A stretch of 14,842 nucleotides of DNA from SIG636 sp045604285 (GCA_045604285.1 JAZUNS010000146.1:1-14842), one strand, 5' to 3'. Positions 7,425-14,542 are shown, counted from the stretch's first letter. Notes: generated from the letters alone by a model not told the origin. Numbers and translations: made by a program.

Positions 7425-8534
7425 ATGCTAATTAAACTTGAACAATGCAAACCCGAAGTAAAAGAACTTGAGCAGGGCATATCAGAGCTTAGAATATCAA
7501 TAGGCGCCGACGCCTTATCCGCTGAAGTGCGTGAACTTGAAGAAAAGACCAATTCCCTTGATTTTTGGTCAGATCCCGAAGCTGCACAGCATCTTTTAAA
7601 AACTTTAAAGCAGCGTAAGGGGACGCTTGATTCTTTTTTGAGCCTTGAAAGCAGGTTTATGGATTTCTCCGATTTGTTTGAGATGACAATCGAAGAAGAC
7701 GATGAAGATTTGGTAGATGATCTTATGCTTGAATTTTCATCTATCAAGAAACAATATGAGAACGAAAAGATCAGAGTTCTGTTGTCGGGAGAGTATGATA
7801 ACAGCAATTGTATTATTTCTATTCATCCCGGCGCCGGCGGTACCGAGGCGCAGGACTGGGCGCAGATGTTGTACAGAATGTACACTCGCTATGCTGAACG
7901 CAAAAGTTTTAAAGTTAAGGTTTTGGATTATCTTGACGGCGATGAGGCCGGCATCAAAAGCGTGACCTTTCTGGTTGAAGGTGAAAACGCCTATGGGTAT
8001 CTTAAGGGAGAAAACGGCGTACATCGCCTTGTAAGAGTTTCTCCGTTTGATGCTTCAGGCAGACGTCACACTTCCTTTGCATCTGTTGAAGTTATGCCCG
8101 AGTTTAACGATGACGTAACTATAGAAATAAGAGACGAGGATTTAAAGGTCGATCATCACCGTTCCAGCGGCGCCGGCGGTCAGCACGTTAATAAAACCGA
8201 CTCTGCCGTAAGAATTACACATTTGCCAACGGGTATTGTAGTCAATTGTCAAACCGAAAGAAGCCAGGTTCAAAATAAAGAAACGGCAATGAAAATGCTG
8301 AAAAGCAAACTTTTAGAGATAAAAGAGAGAGAACAGCTTGACAAGATTGATGATATTAAAGGCGTAAAGATGAATATTGAGTGGGGAAGTCAGATACGGT
8401 CATACGTGTTTATGCCCTATACGCTCGTCAAGGATAACAGAACAAATTGTGAAACCGGTAACATAACTGCAGTTATGGATGGCGAAATTGACGATTTTAT
8501 AAATGAATATTTAAAATTAAAGTGTCAAAACTAA
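7425..8534 (+). CDS. prfB: peptide chain release factor 2 (RF2), no programmed frameshift
   Basis: RF2 recognises UGA and UAA stop codons in the ribosomal A site and triggers peptide release. The product is 369 aa, close to the usual length. Visible marks are a helical N-terminal domain, EYDNSNCIISIHPGAGGTEAQDWA (codon-recognition domain start), the anticodon-like tripeptide SPF at residues 206-208 (SPF marks RF2, while RF1 has PxT), and the catalytic GGQ at 251-253 within SGAGGQHVNKTDS. TTAGGATG (7412-7419) precedes the ATG at a normal distance. In many bacteria prfB carries an in-frame UGA near codon 25 that needs a +1 shift. Here the frame is continuous from the ATG, and the N-terminal residues align without a break, so that autoregulation is absent. 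Confidence 0.96.
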   Translation: MLIKLEQCKPEVKELEQGISELRISIGADALSAEVRELEEKTNSLDFWSDPEAAQHLLKTLKQRKGTLDSFLSLESRFMDFSDLFEMTIEEDDEDLVDDLMLEFSSIKKQYENEKIRVLLSGEYDNSNCIISIHPGAGGTEAQDWAQMLYRMYTRYAERKSFKVKVLDYLDGDEAGIKSVTFLVEGENAYGYLKGENGVHRLVRVSPFDASGRRHTSFASVEVMPEFNDDVTIEIRDEDLKVDHHRSSGAGGQHVNKTDSAVRITHLPTGIVVNCQTERSQVQNKETAMKMLKSKLLEIKEREQLDKIDDIKGVKMNIEWGSQIRSYVFMPYTLVKDNRTNCETGNITAVMDGEIDDFINEYLKLKCQN

Positions 8535-8550
8535 AATTAGACACTATAAT
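8521..8550 (+). promoter_or_regulatory. promoter with operator-like inverted repeat before the CCCC membrane protein gene
   Basis: TATAAT (8545-8550) lies 17 bp after GTGTCA (8522-8527), a four-of-six -35 match. The inverted repeat AGTGTC (8521-8526) / GACACT (8540-8545) brackets the spacer and touches both boxes. Its arm centres are about 19 bp apart, close to two helical turns, as for a dimeric repressor site. No regulator gene is adjacent. The promoter begins inside the last codons of prfB. Confidence 0.45.
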
Positions 8551-8594
8551 ATTGGATGTGGCGCTTAACGGCGCTTTAAGATAAGGAGGTTATT

Positions 8595-8882
8595 ATGAGC
8601 AAGATCAAAATTATGACCGGTATTGGTTTGGTTCTTCAGGCTTTTACATTTTTCGTAATGCTTATCATGGTTTCTTCTGATAAGAAAAAACGTGCCATTG
8701 CCTTGGCTTTGTTGGCGGCGGGTACAGGAATTGCCGGCGTATATTTGGTACTTAAAGAATCTAAGAATTACATTCCTGAAACTAAATGCTGTTGCTGCGA
8801 AGGCGAAGAGGAAGAAGAATTTGAGCTTGAAAATTTAGCAGAAGATATAGACTGTACATTCAGTGATGATGATATTATTTAG
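8595..8882 (+). CDS. small two-helix membrane protein with CCCC motif and acidic tail
   Basis: The product is 95 aa. The start is firm: AAGGAGG (8583-8589) lies five bases before the ATG. I do not recognise the family. Two hydrophobic helices (about residues 7-27 and 33-53) are separated by the short basic loop SSDKKKR. This predicts a membrane hairpin with the loop in the cytoplasm and both ends outside, if the positive-inside rule holds. After the second helix come four consecutive cysteines (65-68) and then a strongly acidic tail (residues 69-93, at least 13 Glu/Asp). The cysteine run could bind a metal or take part in thiol chemistry, and the acidic tail could bind cations or a basic partner; both are inferences. 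It sits between prfB and htpG with its own promoter and terminator, so it is a single-gene transcript. Confidence 0.75.
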   Translation: MSKIKIMTGIGLVLQAFTFFVMLIMVSSDKKKRAIALALLAAGTGIAGVYLVLKESKNYIPETKCCCCEGEEEEEFELENLAEDIDCTFSDDDII

Positions 8883-8917
8883 CCGTTAATTTTTAGTTTA
8901 TATTAATGCGTATAGTA

Positions 8918-8952
8918 AAGAGGGGCGGCACGTCAGCAGCCTCTCTTGTTTT
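8918..8952 (+). terminator. Rho-independent terminator before htpG
   Basis: AAGAGGGGC (8918-8926) pairs with GCCTCTCTT (8939-8947), with one G-T pair, followed by GTTTT. It closes the small membrane-protein transcript about 30 bp before the htpG start, so htpG must rely on readthrough or on a promoter in or just before this hairpin that I could not pick out. Confidence 0.75.
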
Positions 8953-8981
8953 AACTTTGTATTTATTGAAAGGAATTGGCT

Positions 8982-10760
8982 ATGAAAAAAGGCGGAATCT
9001 CTGTTCAAACAGAAAATATATTTCCCGTAATAAAAAAGTGGTTATATTCTGACAAAGATATTTTTTTGAGAGAATTAGTTTCCAATGCTTGCGACGCAAT
9101 TACGAGACATAAGCGTTTGGTCTCTTTGGCAGAAGTTGACGAAAGCGCTTCGCCTTACAAAATTGATGTACGAATAGATAAAAATAACAAAACTCTTACG
9201 GTTGCGGATAACGGAATAGGTATGACCGAAGAGGACGTTGATAAGTATATTAATAGTATGGCTATATCCGGTGCTTTGGATTTTATTTCGAAATACGAAA
9301 ACGAAGACAGTAAAGGCGGCGGAATTATCGGTCACTTTGGTCTCGGCTTTTATTCTGCCTTTATGGTAGCTGATAATGTTGAAATCGAAACCAAGTCCTA
9401 CACTAACGCTAATGCTGTTCATTGGGATTGTCAAGAAAACGGTGAATATGAAATGGAAGCTTCGGATAAAGCCGAGCGCGGAAGCGAAATTACACTTCAT
9501 ATTTCCAACGAAGAGCTTGAATACCTGGATTTTACACGTATAAGAGGTATACTTGAAAAGTACTGCTTATATATGCCTTACGAAATATATTGTATAGAAG
9601 ACGATAAGCAAGAGCGCATCAATCCCGACGTACCGGTTTGGCAAAAAAATGCAAACGAAGTTACTGATGAGGAATATAACTCACAGTACAAAAAAATGTT
9701 TGACGATTTTAGAGACCCTTTGTTTTCAGTGCATATTAATGCAGATTATCCGTTGAACTTTAAAGGCGTTTTGTATTTTCCTGCGCCTCGCAGTAATTTT
9801 GAAGCCAAAGAGGGTACTATAAAGCTTTTTTATAATTCGGTTTTTGTTGCTGATAATATCAAAGAAATCGTACCGGATTATTTGTCTTGTCTCTCCGGTG
9901 CTCTCGATTGTCCCGAATTGCCGTTAAACGTTTCACGAAGCTATTTGCAGGATAATGCTTATGTACGTAAGCTTTCAGCTTATATCATAAAAAAAGTTGC
10001 AGACAAATTGTGCAAGCTTAAAAACGATGATTTTGAAAAGTATAAGGAATTGTGGAAAACTATATGTCCGTACGTTGAATACGGTGCAATAAAAGACGCT
10101 AAGTTTTTCGACCGTATTAAAAACGCAATTGTTTTTCAAAACACAAAAAATGATTTCGTAGATTTTAACGCATTGATAAGCGATGGTGAAGAAAGAAAAA
10201 TCTATTATACAACCGATCCCGTACAGCAATCCTACTATATTGGCATGCTCGAAGCAAAGAATATAGACGTTTACTTAATGGATACGGTAATAGACTCTCA
10301 ATTTGCATCTTTTATTGAAGCCAAGTATCAAAACGTTAAATTCCTTCGCGTTGACGCTTCTCTTGACGATCTTGGTGACGCAGCTGATGCAAATGATGCG
10401 TTAAAAGCTCTATTCGAAAATGCAACGGGAAAAGAAAAGGATAAAATCACTTTTGCTTCTTTAGGTGCGGATAGCGCTGCGGCTATTATAAGGCTTTCTG
10501 AAGAGGGAAGGCGCTTTGCCGATATGATGCGTATGTATACGATGGTCAACGGTCAGGGTAACGATGTTCCCGTAGACGAAGAGTTTGTAATTAACGTTGA
10601 TAACGCCACGGTATCAAAATTGACAGAGCTTGACGAAATTACCGGCATTGCCGTTGCAAAGCATATGTATTATATGGCGGTCGTTGCAAGCAGACAATTG
10701 ACCAAAAACGAATTGACTGATATGATGGAAAACAATAAAACGCTGTATAAGCGGTTTTAG
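8982..10760 (+). CDS. htpG: molecular chaperone HtpG (bacterial Hsp90)
   Basis: HtpG is a cytosolic dimeric ATP-dependent chaperone of the GHKL ATPase superfamily. With the ATG at 8982 (GAAAGGAA at 8968-8975 as ribosome binding site) it is 592 aa; a TTG six bases upstream is too close to that site. The ATP pocket is intact: FLRELVSNACDA (Glu31, Asn35, Asp38), ADNGIGMT (Asp76, Gly80) and the lid glycines GHFGLGFYSAFMV (about 117-129). The middle domain has the hallmark ELPLNVSRSYLQDN. It is slightly shorter than the roughly 620-630 aa Escherichia-type protein, as in Clostridia relatives. Nearest neighbours are the recombinase 17 bp downstream, probably on the same transcript, and a terminator just upstream. 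No CIRCE element or other heat-shock operator is visible before it. Confidence 0.95.
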   Translation: MKKGGISVQTENIFPVIKKWLYSDKDIFLRELVSNACDAITRHKRLVSLAEVDESASPYKIDVRIDKNNKTLTVADNGIGMTEEDVDKYINSMAISGALDFISKYENEDSKGGGIIGHFGLGFYSAFMVADNVEIETKSYTNANAVHWDCQENGEYEMEASDKAERGSEITLHISNEELEYLDFTRIRGILEKYCLYMPYEIYCIEDDKQERINPDVPVWQKNANEVTDEEYNSQYKKMFDDFRDPLFSVHINADYPLNFKGVLYFPAPRSNFEAKEGTIKLFYNSVFVADNIKEIVPDYLSCLSGALDCPELPLNVSRSYLQDNAYVRKLSAYIIKKVADKLCKLKNDDFEKYKELWKTICPYVEYGAIKDAKFFDRIKNAIVFQNTKNDFVDFNALISDGEERKIYYTTDPVQQSYYIGMLEAKNIDVYLMDTVIDSQFASFIEAKYQNVKFLRVDASLDDLGDAADANDALKALFENATGKEKDKITFASLGADSAAAIIRLSEEGRRFADMMRMYTMVNGQGNDVPVDEEFVINVDNATVSKLTELDEITGIAVAKHMYYMAVVASRQLTKNELTDMMENNKTLYKRF

Positions 10761-10777
10761 GCTTTTAAAAGGGTATT

Positions 10778-11878
10778 ATGAATTATTCAGAATTTCCGCA
10801 AATTATCGTCAGCTTTCTGTCCCATAAATTAAACATTCAGGCTCGTTCGGCGTTAACGGTAAACGAGTACGCAATCGATTTGCGTTGCTTTTTCCGTTAT
10901 ATGATAGCTTTAAGAACGGGCGTCCCCGAAGACGAAACGGACATATCTGTGGTAGATGCAGCGTTTGCCGAAAGTGTCAGCTCGGAAGATATTTATGGGT
11001 ATCTTTTATATTTGGCACAAAATCGGCACCTTAAGCACACTACAATGTGCCGTAAATTGGCCACAATTAAGTCTTTTTATAAACATCATACGCTTAAGTC
11101 AAAGCAACTGAAAAATGACCCTGCAAGATATGTAGACTCTCCACGGTTGAAAGACAATATGCCTATCGTTATGACTTTTGAGGAGTCTTTGATTCTGCTT
11201 GACTCTTTTGATAAAAAGGACATCAATTATCAAAGAAACTATTTTATCACATTGCTGTTCTTGAGTTGTGGGCTTCGTCTGTCTGAGCTTGTAGGCATCA
11301 ACCTTTCCGACATCGATTCTGATTTTACAAGGTTTACGGTGAGAGGAAAGGGCAATAAAAAACGGACACTGTTTTTTAATGATGCTTGCAGGGAGGCGTT
11401 GTATCAATATCTCCAAGTAAGGCAAAAATCGACGTTGGCAAGAGGAAAAAAGGTTAAGGATACAGACGCTTTGTTTTTATCAAGAAACGGCGTGCGTTTG
11501 TCAAATAAAACCGTACAATGGATGCTTAATAAACAACTGCAACTTTGCGGATTGGATAAGCGTGGATATTCTGCCCACAAATTAAGACATACTGCTGCTA
11601 CGTTGATGTACAGTAAATCCGGCATTGATATTATGCTTTTGAAAGAAATTCTCGGGCACACCAAGGTCAGTACCACGCAAATCTATACTCACGTAATGCC
11701 TGTTGCTGTCCAGAATGCTTTGGAAAAATCGCCTTTTAATGTAAAGCGCACCTCAAAGCCTATGACAAAACGTAGATTTTCCGCTAATAATACTGATGAC
11801 GAACAATACGATAAACAGGGCAAGTTTCTTTTCGAAGGAACAGAGGAAGAATACAACGGAGAGGAATACGACCAATGA
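10778..11878 (+). CDS. tyrosine recombinase of the XerC/XerD type
   Basis: The product is 366 aa and probably cuts and rejoins DNA at dif-like sites, as in chromosome dimer resolution. The N-terminal SAM-like core-binding domain spans about residues 1-110. The catalytic domain holds every active-site residue: Arg167 (LSCGLRLSELVG), Lys191 (RGKGNKKR), His267 and Arg270 (HKLRHTAATLM), His294 (ILGHTKVSTTQIYTHV) and the nucleophile Tyr303. After THV there is a tail of about 60 residues, basic at first and then acidic, which makes it longer than the roughly 300-aa XerC/D norm. Its stop overlaps the next start by four bases (ATGA), implying translational coupling with the thioesterase. No integrated element, att repeat or excisionase gene is seen around it, so a housekeeping role is favoured over a phage integrase. 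XerC and XerD cannot be told apart here. Confidence 0.88.
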   Translation: MNYSEFPQIIVSFLSHKLNIQARSALTVNEYAIDLRCFFRYMIALRTGVPEDETDISVVDAAFAESVSSEDIYGYLLYLAQNRHLKHTTMCRKLATIKSFYKHHTLKSKQLKNDPARYVDSPRLKDNMPIVMTFEESLILLDSFDKKDINYQRNYFITLLFLSCGLRLSELVGINLSDIDSDFTRFTVRGKGNKKRTLFFNDACREALYQYLQVRQKSTLARGKKVKDTDALFLSRNGVRLSNKTVQWMLNKQLQLCGLDKRGYSAHKLRHTAATLMYSKSGIDIMLLKEILGHTKVSTTQIYTHVMPVAVQNALEKSPFNVKRTSKPMTKRRFSANNTDDEQYDKQGKFLFEGTEEEYNGEEYDQ

Positions 11879-12594
11879 CCACGGTAAAACATAAAATTAC
11901 AGGACATGAAGTTTTGCAAGACGGCAGAGTTAAGCCTTCGGCGATTTTGAAATTCATGCAGGATGCCGCAACGGTTGACGCAGAAAATTTGGGCGCTGAT
12001 TACGTTACCATGAGAAAAGACGATATGATTTTCGTAATTTCTAAGGCCATGGTTAGTTTTAAAAGAATGCCTATGTTTGATGAAGAACTGGAAATAAGGA
12101 CGTGGAACGGAAAAATTCAAGGCGTTTCTTTTAATCGAGATTTTGTTATGTACATAAACGGCGAAGTCGTAGCCAGGGCTACCACACGGTGGGTACTCGT
12201 AAGCTACAGTGCAAGAAGGATTTTAAGACCGGATGCACTTAAGGCAACAGTTCTAACAAATACAGATGAAGAAATAGGCATTGATCCCGAACGACGTATT
12301 ATGTTGCCGTGCGAACCATCCTTAACTACGGTTTATCATCCTACGTTAACGGATATGGATACAAACGGTCACGTTAATAACAGTCGTTATGCGGATTACC
12401 TTGTGGATTATTGTAACGCTAATTTGTTGGAAAAAGAAATACTTGGTTTTGAGATACATTTTGTAAGTGAGCTTAAGTACGGTGCCGAAGTTATATTCTC
12501 TGCTGTTTGCGACGCCGATAAAGCTTATGTTGTGGGAACAAAAGAGGGCGATAAGCAGGTATTTACTTCTTACTTGTTGTTGGGCGACAAATAA
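11875..12594 (+). CDS. acyl-ACP thioesterase (FatA/FatB-like double hotdog)
   Basis: The product is 239 aa, the usual size for bacterial members of the acyl-ACP thioesterase family (PF01643 type). These release free fatty acids from acyl carrier protein in the cytosol. It has two hotdog domains. The N-terminal one (about residues 1-125) holds LKFMQDAATVDAENLG around its long helix and VVARATTRWVLV. The second carries DMDTNGHVNNSRYADY, where Asp162, Asn164 and His166 match the catalytic loop of plant FatA/FatB enzymes (D..N.HVNN). The start is the ATG embedded in the recombinase stop region. The coupling to a recombinase has no obvious metabolic reason and probably reflects operon economy. Chain-length preference cannot be read from the sequence. 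Confidence 0.88.
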   Translation: MTTVKHKITGHEVLQDGRVKPSAILKFMQDAATVDAENLGADYVTMRKDDMIFVISKAMVSFKRMPMFDEELEIRTWNGKIQGVSFNRDFVMYINGEVVARATTRWVLVSYSARRILRPDALKATVLTNTDEEIGIDPERRIMLPCEPSLTTVYHPTLTDMDTNGHVNNSRYADYLVDYCNANLLEKEILGFEIHFVSELKYGAEVIFSAVCDADKAYVVGTKEGDKQVFTSYLLLGDK

Positions 12595-12597
12595 GTA

Positions 12598-12626
12598 TTG
12601 ATTTATCAATGGTTATGGTGTATAAT
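12598..12626 (+). promoter_or_regulatory. promoter of smpB-ssrA
   Basis: TTGATT (12598-12603), a 17-bp spacer and TATAAT (12621-12626) lie immediately after the thioesterase stop. This starts a transcript about 15 bases before the smpB ribosome binding site and probably continues through ssrA, whose mature end is only 10 bp beyond smpB. Confidence 0.85.
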
Positions 12627-12647
12627 CTTTAAAGAGGAGGGCGGTAT

Positions 12648-13097
12648 ATGCAAGGTAAGGCACCGGGCTTGATAGCAAGCAATAAAAAAGCGTATCATGA
12701 TTATTTTGTAGAAGATACTTTTGAAGCCGGTATCGAGCTTTGCGGTACCGAGGTTAAGTCTTTGCGCAATGGCAGGGTAAATCTTAAGGATTCGTTCTGC
12801 CGTATTAAAAATGGCGAGATTTTGATTCATGGTATGCATATCAGCCCCTACGAAAAAGGAAATATATTTAACAGAGAGCCAATGCGTGCCCGCCGATTAC
12901 TTATGCATAAGCGTGAGATATTAAAGCTTTTCGGCTTAGTGGGGCAGCAAGGATATTCTGTTATCCCGCTTAAATTGTATTTTAGCGGGAAATGGGTAAA
13001 AGTAGAGATAGGGCTGTGTAAAGGTAAAAAGCTCTATGATAAAAGAGAAGCCGATGCAAAGAGAAGCGCTCAACGTGAGGCTGAGCGTTCAAGATAA
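12648..13097 (+). CDS. smpB: SsrA-binding protein SmpB
   Basis: SmpB binds the tRNA-like domain of tmRNA and brings it to ribosomes stalled on non-stop mRNAs. The product is 149 aa, normal length. Visible family blocks are ASNKKAYHDYFVEDTFEAGIEL at about residues 9-30, CGTEVKSLRNGRVNLKDSF (about 31-49), HGMHISPYEKGNIFN, RARRLLMHKREILKL and VIPLKLYFSGKWVKVEIGLCKGKKLYDKR. The C-terminal tail is rich in Arg, Lys and Glu (READAKRSAQREAERSR); it forms a helix in the empty mRNA channel. GAGGAGGG lies about six to ten bases before the ATG. The ssrA gene follows after 10 bp, so the protein and its RNA partner are almost certainly on one transcript. Confidence 0.97.
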   Translation: MQGKAPGLIASNKKAYHDYFVEDTFEAGIELCGTEVKSLRNGRVNLKDSFCRIKNGEILIHGMHISPYEKGNIFNREPMRARRLLMHKREILKLFGLVGQQGYSVIPLKLYFSGKWVKVEIGLCKGKKLYDKREADAKRSAQREAERSR

Positions 13098-13107
13098 ATT
13101 ATACCGT

Positions 13108-13458
13108 GGGGGCGTAAAGGTTTCGACGGGGAGTTTGAACTGTGATAAGCGTGCAGAAGAGCGTGACTTCTATAAAAAACGTAATTTTTAAAAACAAACG
13201 ACAACAATAAAGTTGCTTTAGCTGCCTAATTTAGGCGGCCGTCATATTCGGGAGGACTGCGACCCGAAATATGGCGTCACTTAGCAGTGAACGTGAGCGT
13301 GCGAAAGCTTTGACGCGTGCCATGCATTTATGAAGCTACTGAACCCTATAGCTTGACGGTTGGCGATAGGGTGAGGGAATTTAAATAATCGTCTGCGCAC
13401 GGAGAAATTTGCAAGGATGGCTTTTCGGACAGGGGTTCGATTCCCCTCGCCTCCACCA
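13108..13458 (+). ncRNA. ssrA: transfer-messenger RNA (tmRNA), one-piece
   Basis: The 351-nt RNA acts as alanyl-tRNA and then as mRNA on stalled ribosomes, tagging nascent chains for proteolysis. The acceptor stem is GGGGGCG (13108-13114) with CGCCTCC (13448-13454), one G-U pair, followed by an encoded ACCA. The tRNA-like part also has TAAAGGTTTCGACGGGG near 13115-13131 and the T arm AGGGG-TTCGATT-CCCCT. The reading frame ends with GTT GCT TTA GCT GCC TAA (stop 13227-13229), giving a tag ending NDNNKVALAA. Downstream, CATATTCGGG with CCCGAAATATG and CCCTAT with ATAGGG mark pseudoknot helices. There is no permuted two-piece arrangement. The 5' end would be trimmed by RNase P, whose RNA gene is 6 kb upstream. 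Confidence 0.96.
13191..13229 (+). other. tmRNA tag-peptide reading frame
   Basis: Read back from the stop at 13227, the frame gives (K)TNDNNKVALAA. The resume codon is uncertain: AAA at 13191 or ACA at 13194. An in-frame TAA lies just upstream (13182-13184). The usual GCN or GGN resume codon is not seen. The degradation signal ALAA at the end is canonical. Confidence 0.7.
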
Positions 13459-13481
13459 TAATCATCAACATTCGTTGATAC

Positions 13482-13520
13482 AAGAAAAGTCCTTATTTCA
13501 AGGGCTTTTCTTTGTTTTTA
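13482..13520 (+). terminator. terminator of smpB-ssrA
   Basis: AAGAAAAGTCCTT (13482-13494) pairs with AAGGGCTTTTCTT (13500-13512), 13 bp with one G-T pair and a five-base loop, followed by TGTTTTTA. It lies 24 bases after the tmRNA CCA end. Confidence 0.9.
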
Positions 13521-13557
13521 TATGAATTTTAATACTTAAAATCAAAAGCACCCATAC

Positions 13558-13596
13558 AAAAAAGTGAAACCCTCACGCAGAGGGTTTCACTTTTTA
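13558..13596. terminator. bidirectional terminator between ssrA and the LRR gene
   Basis: AAAGTGAAACCCT (13561-13573) and AGGGTTTCACTTT (13581-13593) form a perfect 13-bp stem with a seven-base loop. It is flanked by A-runs on the left and T-runs on the right, so it can end transcripts from both strands. On the minus strand it would end the leucine-rich-repeat gene. Confidence 0.9.
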
Positions 13597-13600
13597 ATTA

Positions 13601-13624
13601 AAGTCTTGCACCGGTGCAAGACTT
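13601..13624. repeat. perfect 24-bp palindrome
   Basis: AAGTCTTGCACC (13601-13612) is followed at once by its exact reverse complement GGTGCAAGACTT (13613-13624), with no loop. It lies just past the stop of the leucine-rich-repeat gene and next to the bidirectional terminator. There is no T tract next to it, so it is not itself a standard terminator. Its half-site GTGCAAGACTT occurs again at 14475-14485. Confidence 0.9.
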
Positions 13625-13629
13625 ATTGC

Positions 13630-14373
13630 TTATACATTAAAATTCCATTTATTTGATGTTATTTTCGCATCTTTGCAGAAAACATTAATAATGCGCGTGT
13701 TTTCGATATAAGAACAAGATAAGTAATTATCGACAAAATCACCAAGCATATAATAATCTTCCGTTGTACCGTCAAAGAGGATGTTTAGTACCCCCACAAA
13801 ATGTGGTTCGGTTTTATACTCATCTCCCCAACTTTTAAGAGATGCCTCCATATCATTCCAATCAAATGGAGTAACGCCGAATATAGTTGTATCGATGTCG
13901 ATATATTTATTCGGTAGGTATATGGTTTCTATTTTTTCGCATTTTTTGAAACAGTATTCACCGATGGCTTCAACGTTTTCTCCGATTTTTATTTCAGTAA
14001 GTTCGCTACATCCGTCAAACGAAAAAGCGCCGATCTTGCGAACGCTGCAAGGAATCGTTATTTTTTTCAATAAAGTTTGTCCGCAAAAAGCGAAGGGAGC
14101 GATTTCTGAAATGTATTCGGGAATTTTGGTTTTGTAACAGCCGACCAAGAGTGCGCCGCTTGACTTTTCAATAATAGCATTACAGCCATCACCACTCGTG
14201 AACCACTTGTTCTCGGGATCCACTGTAATGCTCTCAATATTAAAGCACATAGAAAAAGCCTCTGCGCCTATGGAGGCAACATTTGGTCCTATTTGAACAC
14301 ATCGAAGCGTTGAATCACCTTTGTATGCCTTTGGCGATATATCGCTATCAATAAACAGAACATCATTCCCCAT
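13630..14373 (-). CDS. BspA-like leucine-rich repeat protein
   Basis: The product is 247 aa. The start is supported by AGGAGA (14382-14387 on this strand) about eight bases upstream of the ATG. It carries several BspA/LRR_5-type repeats with the pattern 'L..I.IP..V..IG..AF..C..L..I.I': around residues 23-55 (VQIGPNVASIGAEAFSMC), 88-110 (ISEIAPFAFCGQTLLKKITI), 111-130 (VRKIGAFSFDGCSELTEI) and 132-156 (NVEAIGEYCFKKCEKIETI). The last 75 residues have no repeats (DWNDMEASLKSWGDEYK...). BspA-type proteins are often secreted and bind host or bacterial surfaces, but this one has no signal peptide, membrane segment or cell-wall anchor, so it is probably cytosolic and may be a scaffold or accessory gene. 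It stands alone between two strong terminators and is flanked by GTGCAAGACTT repeats. Confidence 0.8.
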   Translation of the reverse strand: MGNDVLFIDSDISPKAYKGDSTLRCVQIGPNVASIGAEAFSMCFNIESITVDPENKWFTSGDGCNAIIEKSSGALLVGCYKTKIPEYISEIAPFAFCGQTLLKKITIPCSVRKIGAFSFDGCSELTEIKIGENVEAIGEYCFKKCEKIETIYLPNKYIDIDTTIFGVTPFDWNDMEASLKSWGDEYKTEPHFVGVLNILFDGTTEDYYMLGDFVDNYLSCSYIENTRIINVFCKDAKITSNKWNFNV

Positions 14374-14403
14374 ATATCATTTCTCCTGACATTAATTTTT
14401 TAT

Positions 14404-14432
14404 ATTATATCACGAATTTATAACCAATGCAA
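14404..14432 (-). promoter_or_regulatory. promoter of the leucine-rich-repeat gene
   Basis: On the minus strand TTGCAT (14432-14427) is followed after 17 bp by TATAAT (14409-14404). The start would be near 14397, giving a leader of about 24 nt with the ribosome binding site in place. Confidence 0.65.
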
Positions 14433-14542
14433 CAACTGAAACCCTTTCATCAATCCAGCCGAATTTTGAAACCCGTGCAAGACTTTACTCACTGTCTCAA
14501 AGCAAAAGTCTTTCTTGTATCAATTTTGCGTTACCTTACCAA

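Noticed and set aside
9075..9500. Long antisense frames within htpG and other genes
   Set aside because: They lie opposite strongly conserved proteins with intact catalytic motifs and have no ribosome binding sites.
10778..11878. Phage or ICE integrase
   Set aside because: All catalytic residues fit Xer recombinases equally well, the gene lies inside a conserved housekeeping block, and no att repeats, excisionase or phage genes are next to it.
13434..13458. Attachment-site duplication of the ssrA 3' end
   Set aside because: No second copy of the T-arm and acceptor sequence was found between 13459 and 14842, so integration into ssrA is not supported inside this window.
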